This document shows positions 20,227 through 30,937 of a stretch of DNA of 64,000 nt, piece by piece. Position numbers and translations under genes: made by a program. Every line of letters begins with the position of its first letter. The first letter of the stretch is position 1. The stretch is from JAABQG01 sp963726365 (GTDB lineage: Bacteria > Pseudomonadota > Gammaproteobacteria > Burkholderiales > Burkholderiaceae_C): positions 50,310-114,309 of the forward strand of contig CAVSCI010000026.1 of NCBI GenBank assembly GCA_963726365.1. Direction: 5' to 3'. Below the pieces are notes generated by a model, which was not told the origin of the DNA, made no database searches, and saw nothing but the letters and a program-made list of their open reading frames with translations.

Positions 20227-21129
20227 ATGGCAGCCCGGAAAAAAGTTCTCGCCCGCATATTTCAGGTCCTGCTGATGGCCTTCGGCCTCGGCATCCCGTG
20301 CACCGCACCCGCATGGGCGGACGCCCCGGCTAACCTGCACGCGATATACGCCAGCCTCGGCGAGCGGCTCAGCCAGTCGCCGTTCCAGCGCCCTCTGATT
20401 CTCGACTCCACAGAGGCCCCGGACCAGGTGCAGGGGGATGTCCTCGCGGTGATCAACTTCCCTTTTGCGACCGTCAAAGCCGGGCTGAACAGCCCTGACC
20501 ACTGGTGCGACGTGATGATCCTGCACATCAACACCAAGTACTGTCGCGCGAGCACAGGGCCGGCCGGCACCCTCTTGCGGGTCCACATTGGCCGGAAGAC
20601 GCCCGAAGCACTGGCCGACTCGGTGGGCGTCGATTTCAACTACCGGGCAGCGGTTGCGTCGGACGAATACCTTGATATATTTCTCAACGCCGCGCAGGGT
20701 CCGATGGGAACCAGCGACTACCGGATCCGGCTGGAAGCGGTGCCATTGCCTGGCGACAGGACATTCCTCCATCTGAGCTATGCCTACTGCACCAGCCTGG
20801 TTGGACGCCTGGCCATGGAGACCTACCTGGCCACGCTCGGCAGCGAAAAGGTGGGGTTCACTGTGACGGGTACGCAGGCCGACGGTCAAACCGAATTCAT
20901 CGGCGGCCTGCGCGGCGTGGTGGAGCGAAACACGATGCGCTACTACCTCGCGATCGACGCCTTTCTGGAAGCCGAAAAGGCCGCGCCGGCGGAGCGGCTG
21001 GAACGACGCATGCAAAACTGGTTCACCGCAACCGAAAGCTACCCACGCCAGTTGTACGAGATGGACCGTACGTCCTACCTGGACATGAAGCGTGCCGAAG
21101 TGGCGCGCCAGAACAGCGTGCCGGAGTGA
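20227..21129 (+). CDS. Exported protein of unknown function
   Basis: About 300 residues. A signal peptide MAARKKVLARIFQVLLMAFG, cleaved after APAWA, is followed by a mature protein without recognised domain motifs. Features seen: LILDSTEAPDQVQGDVLAVI, a SPDHWCDVMILHINTKYCRA segment with two cysteines that could pair, and a helical C-terminus (RLERRMQNWFTATESYPRQL). I prefer the ATG at 20227 as it gives a standard signal peptide; an ATG at 20209 is in frame. It is not packed against neighbours. I suspect a START/SRPBCC-like lipid-binding fold from the pattern, but this is only a guess. Confidence 0.7.
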   Translation: MAARKKVLARIFQVLLMAFGLGIPCTAPAWADAPANLHAIYASLGERLSQSPFQRPLILDSTEAPDQVQGDVLAVINFPFATVKAGLNSPDHWCDVMILHINTKYCRASTGPAGTLLRVHIGRKTPEALADSVGVDFNYRAAVASDEYLDIFLNAAQGPMGTSDYRIRLEAVPLPGDRTFLHLSYAYCTSLVGRLAMETYLATLGSEKVGFTVTGTQADGQTEFIGGLRGVVERNTMRYYLAIDAFLEAEKAAPAERLERRMQNWFTATESYPRQLYEMDRTSYLDMKRAEVARQNSVPE

Positions 21130-21213
21130 CATCGCGGACACTCTGGACGCCAGGAAAAACGACATTGTTCCTACAATCCAACCGGTCTGCCCTTCACCCT
21201 GGTACTGCCGCCC

Positions 21214-23124
21214 ATGCCCGTTGTTGCCCCCGCCCCCGTCCGTTCTGAAGCAGACATCCACCGCTTGGAGATGACGCCGCTGGCGCAGGCGGTACCCTGG
21301 GCCAGCACCTACGAGCTGATTTGCGACGCCGTGCGGGCGTACCCGGAGCGGCCGGCGCTGAGCTTCCTGCACACCGGGCAACCCGGAGGCCCGGTGACCC
21401 GCTGGACCTACCGCGACTTGCTTGAAGGCCTGCACCAGACCGCCAACCTGCTACGTGAACTCGGCGTGGGGCTCGAGGATGTGGTGGCAGTGATGCTGCC
21501 CGGCGGGCTGGCCTACCACCTGGCGCTGTGGGGCGGCGAGGCCGCTGGCATCGTGCAGCCGCTGAACCCGCTGCTCAGCGACGACAAGCTGCTGTCGCTG
21601 CTGCGCGCCAGCGGCGCCCGGGTGCTGATCGCGCATGGCGAGGACGACGAGTCCGGCATGCGCGCCAAGGCCTTGCACCTGAAGGCGCTGATGCCCGAAT
21701 TGAAGACCCTGCTGCTGGTGACGCCGGACGGCCGGCCGCTGCCGATGGCCAGCCCCCTGCCGGAAGGCGTGCTGGACTTCCATGCCCTGCGCGCCGACCA
21801 GCCGGCCGACCGCCTGCTGAGCCAGCGGCGTTTTTCGCCCGCCGACATCGCGGCCTACTTTCACACCGGCGGCACCACCGGCGCGCCCAAGCTGGCGCGC
21901 CACAGCCACGGCGCGCAGGTGTTCACCGCCTGGGCCAATGCGACGATGCAGGGCTTCCGGCCCGACGACGTGCTGATCAACGGCTACCCGCTGTTCCATG
22001 TGGCCGGCGTGCTGCCCGGTTCGCTGTGCTCGCTGGCGGTGGGCATGGAGACTGTCATTCCCACGGCGGCGCTGTTCCGCAACCGCGACGTGATCCAGAA
22101 CTACTGGCGTCTGGTGGAGCAGCACCGCTCCACCCTGATCTCGGGCGTGCCCACGGCGCTGGCCGCGCTGGCTGCCGTGCCGGTGAACGGCGCCGACATC
22201 TCCAGCGTGCGCTCGGTGCGCACCGGCGCCGCGCCGTTGCCGCCGGAACTGGCCGCGCGGTTCCAGCGCGATTTCGGCCTGGCGGTGCGCGAGAGCCTGG
22301 GCATGACCGAGACCGCCGGCCTGTCCACCGTCACCCCACCGGGTGGCGAGGCACCCGCCGGCTGCGTGGGCTGGGCGCTGCCTTACGCCCGCTTCCGGGT
22401 GGTGGCGCTGGACGCGGACGGCGCGCCGACGGCACAGGAACTGGGCACCGGCGAAGCGGGCATGGTACTTTACAAGGCGCCCAACCTGTTCTCCGGTTAC
22501 CTGGATGCGGCCGAGACGGCGAAGGCGTTCACCATCGACGGCTGGTTGATCACAGGCGACCTCGGCTTTCGCGACGCGCTGGGGCGGCTGAACCTGTCCG
22601 GCCGTGCCAAGGACCTGATCATCCGCGGCGGCCACAACATCGACCCCAAGGTGATCGAGGACGCGCTGGGCGCGCACCCCGCCGTGCACCTGTGCGCCGC
22701 CGTGGGCGCGCCGGACGCCTACGCGGGCGAGCTGCCGGTGGCCTATGCCACGCTGCTGCCCGGCGCCACGGTCACCGAAGCGGAGTTGCTGGCCTTCACC
22801 GCAGAAAGAGTCGATGAGGCGCCTGCAAAGCCCCGTTCAATCACCGTGCTGGCCCACATGCCGGTCACCAACGTGGGAAAGATTTACAAGCCAGAGTTGC
22901 GCACGCTGGCCACCGGCGCGGTGGTGCAGGCGCTCGTGACCCAGGTGTCCGATGCGCTCGGGCTGCCGATGCAGATCCGTCCTGAGGTCCAGGCCGCCGG
23001 CGACGCGCCGGTGCGGGTGTTGCTCGACGCCCGACGTCAGGGCGACGCGATGGCCGCCCTCGAGGCGAAACTGCTGCCCTTGATCGCGGCGCTGCCGGTC
23101 AAGGTGGCGATGGACCGCGCCTGA
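21214..23124 (+). CDS. Acyl-CoA synthetase (AMP-dependent ligase)
   Basis: A 636-residue ANL-superfamily adenylating enzyme that joins a carboxylic acid to CoA via an acyl-AMP. The P-loop-like motif YFHTGGTTGAPK (about 214-225), the second motif LGMTETAGLSTVTP, the hinge region GWLITGDLGFRDALGRLNLS and GRAKDLIIRGGHNIDPKVIE are all present, plus the C-terminal lysine in NVGKIYKPELR. Length and sequence resemble long-chain/aryl acyl-CoA synthetases with an extra ~60 residues at the C-terminus. Substrate unknown. The gene is intact and stands alone upstream of terC. Confidence 0.92.
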   Translation: MPVVAPAPVRSEADIHRLEMTPLAQAVPWASTYELICDAVRAYPERPALSFLHTGQPGGPVTRWTYRDLLEGLHQTANLLRELGVGLEDVVAVMLPGGLAYHLALWGGEAAGIVQPLNPLLSDDKLLSLLRASGARVLIAHGEDDESGMRAKALHLKALMPELKTLLLVTPDGRPLPMASPLPEGVLDFHALRADQPADRLLSQRRFSPADIAAYFHTGGTTGAPKLARHSHGAQVFTAWANATMQGFRPDDVLINGYPLFHVAGVLPGSLCSLAVGMETVIPTAALFRNRDVIQNYWRLVEQHRSTLISGVPTALAALAAVPVNGADISSVRSVRTGAAPLPPELAARFQRDFGLAVRESLGMTETAGLSTVTPPGGEAPAGCVGWALPYARFRVVALDADGAPTAQELGTGEAGMVLYKAPNLFSGYLDAAETAKAFTIDGWLITGDLGFRDALGRLNLSGRAKDLIIRGGHNIDPKVIEDALGAHPAVHLCAAVGAPDAYAGELPVAYATLLPGATVTEAELLAFTAERVDEAPAKPRSITVLAHMPVTNVGKIYKPELRTLATGAVVQALVTQVSDALGLPMQIRPEVQAAGDAPVRVLLDARRQGDAMAALEAKLLPLIAALPVKVAMDRA

Positions 23125-23281
23125 ATCGTTGAGGCGCTGAGCCACTGACCCGCCGGGGGCAGCCGATCCGAAATCCCCGCAGGGTGCAGGGACAAGGCGC
23201 AGGCCGATTAACATTGCCGGTTGCCCATTTGCACCCTGCAAGGGCGCCCCATCCGCCACCGCACGGCGCGAAAGGCCCGCC

Positions 23282-24031
23282 ATGATTGAACTTCTGACCA
23301 ACCCCCAAACCTGGATCGCCTTTGCCACGCTGACACTGCTCGAATTGGTGCTGGGCATCGACAACATCATCTTCATCTCGATCCTGGTGGACAAGCTGCC
23401 GAAGGAAAAGCGCGAGTTCGCGCGGCGCCTGGGCTTGTTCATGGCCATGTTCATGCGCATCGGCCTGCTTCTGGTTCTGGCCTGGATCGTCGGCCTGGTG
23501 ACGCCGCTGTTCAGCGTGTTCGGCATGGAGATTTCCGGGCGCGACCTGATCCTGATCCTGGGCGGCCTGTTCCTGATCTGGAAAAGCACCACCGAGATCC
23601 ACCAGTCCATGGAAGGCGCCGAAGACCACACGACCAGCGTCGTGAAAGCTACCTTTACCTCCGTCATCCTGCAGATCATGGTGATCGACCTGGTGTTTTC
23701 ACTGGACTCGATCATCACCGCCGTGGGCATGGTCGACGATGTGCGCGTGATGATCGCTGCGGTGATCGCCTCGGTCGGGCTGATGATGCTGTTTGCCGGC
23801 CCTATCGGCCGCTTCGTGTCAGACCACCCGACCATCAAGATGCTGGCGCTGTCTTTCCTGGTCGTGGTGGGGGTGGTGCTGGTGGCCGAGGGCTTCGAGT
23901 ACCACGTGCCCAAGGGTTTTGTGTACTTCGCGATGGCGTTCTCACTGGGTGTCGAATTGCTCAACATCCGCATGCGCAAGCGCAGCGCGACTCCCGTGAA
24001 GTTGCACCCGCCGCATATTCCCGGGGACTGA
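23282..24031 (+). CDS. TerC-family integral membrane protein
   Basis: A 249-residue membrane protein with seven or so segments. The family signatures LELVLGIDNIIFISILVDKL near the N-terminus and VIDLVFSLDSIITAVGMVDD in the second half carry the acidic residues in membrane helices typical of TerC/Alx proteins, which are linked to metal (manganese) export and tellurite resistance. The gene is intact. Its stop lies in a perfect 9-bp hairpin shared with the convergent puuD gene. No adjacent ter genes are present, so a tellurite role is not implied. Confidence 0.93.
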   Translation: MIELLTNPQTWIAFATLTLLELVLGIDNIIFISILVDKLPKEKREFARRLGLFMAMFMRIGLLLVLAWIVGLVTPLFSVFGMEISGRDLILILGGLFLIWKSTTEIHQSMEGAEDHTTSVVKATFTSVILQIMVIDLVFSLDSIITAVGMVDDVRVMIAAVIASVGLMMLFAGPIGRFVSDHPTIKMLALSFLVVVGVVLVAEGFEYHVPKGFVYFAMAFSLGVELLNIRMRKRSATPVKLHPPHIPGD

Positions 24032-24050
24032 GGGACAGGCGCTCAGTCCC
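24024..24050. terminator. Hairpin between convergent terC and puuD
   Basis: GGGACTGAG (24024-24032) pairs perfectly with CTCAGTCCC (24042-24050) across a 9-nt loop. It overlaps the terC stop and lies 9 bp past the puuD stop. There is no T-run, so a bidirectional terminator role is likely but not proven. Confidence 0.5.
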
Positions 24051-24058
24051 GCGGGCGG

Positions 24059-25324
24059 CTAGTCGGTCTTTGCCCCCGCCTTGAACCACTCTGCGATCAG
24101 CGCGCGCTCGGCCTCGGTCAGGCCGGTGGCGTTGTTCATCGGCATCTGCTTGAGCACCACCACCTGCTGGTAGACCATCTGGGCGTTGGCTTTCACGCCC
24201 TCGGGGGTGTCCAGGCGCACGTTCTTCATCTGGACGGCCGGCCCGTGGCACATGAAACACCGCTGCTCCAGCACATGCTGCACGGTTTTGAAGTTATTTG
24301 GGCCACTTCCCAGCGTCGCCTGGTCATTGTTTGCTACTGATTTGGAAGTTTCAGTGGCAGCTGCCGCGGCCGCCGGCGCCGGCTCCAGCGCTTTCAGGCC
24401 GACGATGACCGCCAGGATCACCACCACGCCGACCGCCGCGAACGGCCACGGATTGGCGGCGCGGCCGTGGCGCCAGCCGTGGCGCTGCACGAAGAACTGG
24501 CGGATCAGCGCACCGGCCAGCATCATCAGGATCAGGATGACCCAGTTGTACTTGTTGGTGTAGAGAAACCCGTAGTGGTTGCTCAGCATCGCGAAGATCA
24601 CCGGCAGCGTGAAATAGGTGTTGTGCACGCTGCGCTGCTTGCCGCGCTTGCCGTGGATGGCCAGCGCCTTGGGGTCGGTCTTCTCCCCGGAGGTCATCGC
24701 GGCCACCACGGTGCGCTGGCCGGGGATGATCCAGAAGAACACGTTGGCGCTCATGGCCGTGGCGATCATCGCGCCCACGAGCAAAAAGGCAGCGCGGCCG
24801 GCAAACAGCTGGCAGGCGCCCCAGGCCGCGATGCAGATCACGCCGAACACCAGAGCGCCGACGATGGCCTCGCCGTTCTTCCTGAAGCCGAACCAGCGGC
24901 AAAAGCGGTCGTACAAAAGCCAGAATGCCACCAGAAAGCCGAGCGCTGCTGCAATCGCCGCCGCTGGCGACCAGTCCATCAGGGATTTGTCGACCAGAAA
25001 GGTGCCGGCGTTCCAGAGGTAGAGCACCGTGAAAAGCGCAAAGCCCGACAGCCAGGTGGAGTAGCTCTCCCAGTAGAACCAGTGCAGCTCGGTGTGGATC
25101 TTTTTCGGCGCCACCATGTACTTCTGCGGGTTGTAGAAGCCCCCGCCGTGCACCGCCCAGATCGCACCGTCCACACCTTTTTCCAGCAGGTCGGGGGACT
25201 TCGGCTTGAGCAGGTTGTTGTCGAGAAAGACGAAATAGAACGACGAGCCGATCCAGGCAATCGCGGTGATCACATGCACCCACCTGAGAAGCAGGTTGGC
25301 CCAATCCAGCAGATAGGCTTCCAT
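24059..25324 (-). CDS. puuD: Urate oxidase PuuD, membrane protein with C-terminal cytochrome c
   Basis: A 421-residue urate hydroxylase of the PuuD family, which oxidises urate to 5-hydroxyisourate and feeds electrons to the respiratory chain. The N-terminal membrane domain has about eight helices (LLLRWVHVITAIAWIGSSFY, HTELHWFYWESYSTWLSGFA, with conserved histidines). The C-terminal cytochrome c domain has C-FM-CH at 356-360 and a methionine-rich KQMPMNNATGLTEAERALIA distal segment. The linker between the two (about 326-345, TSKSVANNDQATLGSGPNNF) is encoded by a dispersed-repeat copy. It lies just downstream of a TGTATACA operator. Intact; soluble uricase is absent from the window. Confidence 0.93.
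   Translation of the reverse strand: MEAYLLDWANLLLRWVHVITAIAWIGSSFYFVFLDNNLLKPKSPDLLEKGVDGAIWAVHGGGFYNPQKYMVAPKKIHTELHWFYWESYSTWLSGFALFTVLYLWNAGTFLVDKSLMDWSPAAAIAAALGFLVAFWLLYDRFCRWFGFRKNGEAIVGALVFGVICIAAWGACQLFAGRAAFLLVGAMIATAMSANVFFWIIPGQRTVVAAMTSGEKTDPKALAIHGKRGKQRSVHNTYFTLPVIFAMLSNHYGFLYTNKYNWVILILMMLAGALIRQFFVQRHGWRHGRAANPWPFAAVGVVVILAVIVGLKALEPAPAAAAAATETSKSVANNDQATLGSGPNNFKTVQHVLEQRCFMCHGPAVQMKNVRLDTPEGVKANAQMVYQQVVVLKQMPMNNATGLTEAERALIAEWFKAGAKTD
24294..24348 (+). repeat. Dispersed repeat, family 1, copy 4, inside puuD
   Basis: On the plus strand it reads GGCCACTTCCCAGCGTCG, then CCTGGTCATTGTTTGCTACT and GATTTGGAAGT. Over 49 bases it is identical at 39 positions to the intergenic copy at 43793-43850 with no gap. 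Here it is antisense to the message and translated through the other strand as part of the PuuD linker. Confidence 0.75.
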
Positions 25325-25423
25325 CAGGGAACTCCAGGCTGCTCACCACCGCGGGCGCTGTGAGCAGATTGAGGGTCGCGAACACGGAATCCTCTCCCGA
25401 AGATTTCCGGCGCCGCTGCGACC

Positions 25424-25443
25424 TGTGGACCAAAGTGTATACA
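25424..25443. promoter_or_regulatory. TGTATACA operator upstream of puuD
   Basis: TGTGGACCAAAGTGTATACA, with the 8-bp palindrome TGTATACA at 25436-25443, about 110 bp before the puuD start. Nineteen of its bases (GTGGACCAAAGTGTATACA) recur exactly in the hiuH/gntR region at 31322-31340, and the palindrome occurs twice before the NCS2 permease. It is the probable site of the GntR-type regulator encoded at 31370. Confidence 0.65.
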
Positions 25444-25488
25444 GTTTTCAGTCTTCATTCCAGTGGGTGCCCTGATTCTCTCTTGGGG

Positions 25489-26303
25489 CTAACCCTGAGA
25501 ATCTGTTCGCAATAACTGTGCCGCGACTGCCACGGCAATCACCTCAGGCTCCTTGCCGTTGATGCCGGGTACGCCGATCGGGCAGGTGACGTGACCCAGT
25601 TCGTCGGCGTGGAATCCCCGCGCTTCCAACCGGTGGCGGAAGGTCGCCCATTTGCTCTTGCTGCCAATCAGGCCGATATACGGCAGGTCGCCGCGCTCCC
25701 GCTGGCGTTTCAGGCAGGCTGCCAACACATCGAGGTCTTCGGCGTGACTGAAGCTCATGATCAGCACGAGGCTGCCCGGCGCCAGTGAATCCACAGCGGC
25801 GTGCACCGGTGCGGAATGCTCGCAACGCACGTTGGCGGGCAGATCGTCAGGGAAAATTTCATCACGGCTGTCGATCCAGTGGACCTGAAAAGGCAGGCTG
25901 CCGAGCAAACGTACCAGCGCCTTGCCCACATGACCGCCACCAAAAAGGGCCACCGGGCTGCCGCCGGGGGCCAGCCGTTCACGCAGGGAGGGAATATCTG
26001 CGGCCGCGACGGCCTCGAACCGCAAGTGAACGACCCCGCCGCAGCACTGGCCCAGGCTCGGCCCCAGTGCGACACGCATCGGCGCAGGCGACATAGTGCC
26101 CCGCTCGACAAGAGGGATTCGCGTGCCCGGGCGATCGCCTTGAACTCAAGATGACCCCCTCCGATGGTGCCGATAATCCGGTCTGAAAAAACGGCCATCC
26201 ATGCACCCCGTTCGCGCGGCGCCGAACCCTCTGTGGCGTCAACTGTGACAAGCACTGCGGGTTGCAGCGCCAGACGGGTGGAAAATAGCGTGATCAGAGA
26301 CAC
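25489..26303 (-). CDS. xdhC: Xanthine dehydrogenase accessory protein XdhC (frame-shifted)
   Basis: About 271 residues. XdhC binds molybdenum cofactor, helps its sulfuration and inserts it in xanthine dehydrogenase. The N-terminal part shows VTVDATEGSAPRERGAWMAV and IIGTIGGGHLEFKAIARARE, standard for XdhC/CoxI; the C-terminal Rossmann part shows VALFGGGHVGKALVRLLGSL, FPDDLPANVRCEHSAPVHAA and YIGLIGSKSKWATFRHRLEA. A one-base error near 26110 separates the two halves. Located downstream of xdhAB in the same direction, but separated by an opposite-strand lipoprotein gene, so it may have its own promoter. Confidence 0.9.
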
Positions 26304-26415
26304 AAACCTTTACCTTGTTGGACGGGGCATCAATCAATGCGCTTGTCTTTTCAGGCAAAGTATGCCCTGTGTGCCTGCCGCAAGCCCTTGACAGAACCCC
26401 AGACGACCCGAGCCA

Positions 26416-26973
26416 ATGGAAAGAAAACCGATGCATTCAGAGCCAGAGCGCGCCGAAAACAGGAGCGATTGCGCTACACCTCTTGTCCTGCGAAAACCAG
26501 GGCGATTTGCCGCTATGCTGGCGTGTGTGGCGGCCATCATGGCGGGGTGCACTTCCTCCCCGGCGCCAGCGCCAGGGCCAGGGCCAGCAGCCCCTGAAGG
26601 GGCCGCCACCAAAGCGGCCAGCCCGCCAGCACCCTCTGTCGCCCGCACGCCACGGGAGTACCGGCCGGATGCGGCAAAGCACATCTATCAGCGCAATGCC
26701 AACCGGATCTACAAGGGCCGCTTGCCGCCGCTGCTTTATGCGATCGGCACGCTGGAGGTCGAGGTGGACCGGCGCGGCAACGTGGTTTCAACGCACTGGC
26801 TGCGCGCGCCCAAGCATGCCCCTGAAGTGGTGGCCGAAATCGAACGCACAGCGCGCCAGGCAGCGCCCTACCCGGTTCCCGAGCGCCTGGGCAAGGTCAC
26901 CTACACCGACACCTGGCTGTGGGACAAGAGCGGCCGCTTCCAGCTCGATACACTGACCGAAGGCCAGGACTGA
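26416..26973 (+). CDS. Lipoprotein with TonB C-terminal-like domain
   Basis: A 185-residue protein. The hydrophobic stretch AAMLACVAAIMAGC ends in a lipobox, followed by a proline/alanine-rich linker (SPAPAPGPGPAAPEGAATKA) and an ~85-residue domain resembling the TonB C-terminus (LLYAIGTLEVEVDRRGNVVS, HAPEVVAEIERTARQAAPYP). Unlike TonB it has no N-terminal anchor helix, so it is probably a lipidated periplasmic protein rather than an energy transducer. It lies on the opposite strand between xdhC and xdhB, converging with xdhB (8 bp apart). The start is uncertain because residues before the signal region are unusually many (about 33). Confidence 0.7.
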   Translation: MERKPMHSEPERAENRSDCATPLVLRKPGRFAAMLACVAAIMAGCTSSPAPAPGPGPAAPEGAATKAASPPAPSVARTPREYRPDAAKHIYQRNANRIYKGRLPPLLYAIGTLEVEVDRRGNVVSTHWLRAPKHAPEVVAEIERTARQAAPYPVPERLGKVTYTDTWLWDKSGRFQLDTLTEGQD

Positions 26974-26981
26974 GCCAGCCC

Positions 26982-29353
26982 TCAGGCGCGTGCTGCCCTG
27001 GCACGCTCGCAGGCCAGCAGGATGCGTTCGGGCGTGGCCGGCGCGTCCAGATCAACGCGGGACTGGTGTCCCGCTGACGCGCTCACCGCGTCACGCAAGG
27101 CGAAATAGGCCGACAACGCCAGCATCAACGGGGGCTCCCCCACGGCCTTGCTGCGGTAGGGCGTGGGCTTGACGTTCTGCCCGGCGAACAGGCTGACCTT
27201 GAAGTGCTCGGGCACGTCGCCAGCCACCGGGATCTTGTAGGTGCTGGGGCCGTTGGTCAGCAGTTTGCCTTTGTCGCTCCACACGCACTCTTCCATCGTC
27301 AGCCAGCCCATGCCCTGGATGTAGGCGCCCTCGATCTGGCCCCGGTCGATGGCGGGGTTGATGCTCTGGCCCACGTCGTGCACGATGTCCACGGCCTTGA
27401 GCCACCATTCGCCAGTACGGGTGTCGATCTCGACCTCGCTCACCGCCGCGCCGTAGCAGAAGTAGTAGAAGGCGCGGCCCTGCAGCGTGGTGAAGTCGTA
27501 CTTGATGTCCGGCGTCATGTAGAAGCCCGTGCAAGACAGGCCGACGCGGTCCAGCCAGGCCTGCTTGACCAAGGTGTGCCAGGCCACCTGGCTGTCAGCA
27601 TCATGTTGCCGGTGGCCCGGCACCGTCCGGGCGTGTCCCGCTACAAATTCAATAGCTTCCGGCTCACAACCCAGAAGCCTTGCCGCCACTGGCGCCAGCC
27701 GCGCGCGCAACTGCTCGCAGGCGTTGTTGATGGCCGCGCCGTTGATGTCCGCGCCGCTGGAGGCCGCGGTGGCGCTGGCGTTGGGCACTTTCTGCGTGTC
27801 CGATGCGGTGACGCGCACCAGGCTCAAGGGAATGCCCAGGCCGTCGGCGGCGACCTGCGCCATCTTGGTGTTCAGGCCCTGGCCCATTTCGGTGCCGCCG
27901 TGGTTCACGCTGACCGAGCCGTCCTGGTAGATGTTGACCAGCGCGCCGCCCTGGTTGAGCATGGTGGCCGTGAAGCTGATGCCAAACTTGAGCGGCACCA
28001 GCGCCAGGCCGCGCCGACGGTACTTGCTCTGGGCATTGAACCGGTTCACCGATTCGCGCCGCGCGCGGTAGCCGGCCTCGGCGTCCACCTGGTCCATGAC
28101 CTTGTCGCCGATCCAGTCCTCGATCACCTGCCCGTACTGCGTGGTCAGGGTCGTGGCGTCGCCGGAAGCGGCCGGGTCGCGGTAGAGGTTGGCTCGCCGC
28201 ACGTCCAGCGCATCCATGCCCAGCTTGTGGGCGATTTCCTCGATCACCGTCTCGATGCCGAACATCCCCTGCGGGCCGCCGAAGCCGCGAAACGCCGTGG
28301 CGCTTTGCATGTTCGTCTTGCAGCGGTGGCTGATGATCTTCAGGTTCGGCAGGTGGTAGCAGTTGTCGATGTGCAGCACGGCGCGGTCGTTGACCGGGCC
28401 GGAGTAGTCGGTGCTGTAGCCGCAGCGCGAGGCCAGCACCACGTCCAGGCCCAGGATGCGCCCGCTGTCATCGAAGCCGCAGTCGTAGTCGATGCGGAAG
28501 TCGTGGCGCTTGCCGGTGATGGTCATGTCGTCGTCGCGGTTGGCGCGCAGCTTGACCGGGCGCTGCAGCTTGAACGCGGCCAGCGCGGCGCTCTGCGAGA
28601 AGATGCTGGAGTTGCCCTCCTTGCCGCCGAACGCGCCGCCCATGCGCCGGCAGATCACTTCGACGTCGTTGGCGTTCAGGTTCAGCGCGGCGGCGGCTTC
28701 ACGCTGGTTGCCGTCGGGGTGCTGGGTGGAGACGTAGATCGTCAGCTGCCCGTCCTCGCGCGGAATGGCGTAGGCGATCTGCCCTTCCAGGTAGAACTGC
28801 TCCTGCTGGCCGCAGGTGGTGCGCCCGGTCAGGCGGTGCGGCGCCGCGGCAATGGCCTCGACCGGCTGGCCGCGGGTGATGCCCTTGGGCGGCATGATGA
28901 AGCTCTGCTGCTCCATCGCCTCGTCGATCGTCAGGATAGCGGGCAGCTCCCTGACCAGCACCTTCGCGCGCCGCGCGGCTTCACGGGCGTACAGCATGTC
29001 GCGCGCGACGATCACGGCCACCGGCTGGCCGACAAACTCCACCTTGCCGTCGGCCAGGAAGGGGTCGTCGTGAACGATGGGCCCGCAGTTGTTCTCGCCC
29101 GGAATGTCGCGCGCGGTAAAGACGGCGACCACGCCGTGGATGGCCAGGATCGCCTCGCGGTCGATGCCCTCGCCGATCAGTTCGCCGTGCGCCACGGGCG
29201 ACAGCAGCAGCGCGGCAAACAGCGTGCCGCGCACCTCGGGAATATCGTCGGTGTAGGTGGCCTGCCCCGTGACGTGCAACAGGGCCGATTCATGGGCCAG
29301 TTCGCGGCCTTGCTCGCCAAGGGGCAGCAGTTCCTTCAAGGATGCCGGTGCAT

Positions 29354-29357
<4 letters not shown>
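26982..29357 (-). CDS. xdhB: Xanthine dehydrogenase, molybdopterin-binding subunit
   Basis: A 791-residue large subunit that carries the molybdenum cofactor and oxidises hypoxanthine/xanthine to urate. It begins with the conserved GQATYTDDIPEVRGTLFAAL, then QEQFYLEGQIAYAIPREDGQ, GGAFGGKEGNSSIFSQSAAL (cofactor contact), FRGFGGPQGMFGIETVIEEI (the arginine and phenylalanine of the substrate pocket) and KAVGEPPLMLALSAYFALRD with the catalytic glutamate in GEPP. It overlaps xdhA by ATGA. A 17-bp GCTA-N9-TAGC repeat core at 27639-27655 is translated within EAIEFVAG (about 568-574). Intact. Confidence 0.96.
27639..27655 (-). repeat. GCTA-N9-TAGC repeat core inside xdhB
   Basis: GCTACAAATTCAATAGC on the plus strand resembles the terminal hairpin of repeat family 1 (GCTAT-N7-ATAGC). 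The adjacent protein stretch HARTVPGHRQHDADSQ is longer than I expect in XdhB, which hints at an insertion, but this single short match could be chance. Confidence 0.3.
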
Positions 29358-30845
<1,488 letters not shown>

Positions 30846-30897
30846 GGTGTGGGGCAGCGGTTGTAAACCGGTGATTCTATTTTTGCCACCATCTACA

Positions 30898-30921
30898 GAC
30901 TATATGAATTTAAATATAGTC
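30898..30921. promoter_or_regulatory. Inverted repeat upstream of xdhA
   Basis: GACTATAT (30898-30905) and ATATAGTC (30914-30921) are perfect inverted arms around GAATTTAA, 53 bp before the xdhA start and just after the end of hiuH. The AT-rich palindrome in GC-rich surroundings suggests a regulator site or part of the xdhA promoter. It differs from the TGTATACA motif. Confidence 0.5.
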
Positions 30922-30937
30922 ACTCGCAGCCCTTGCC

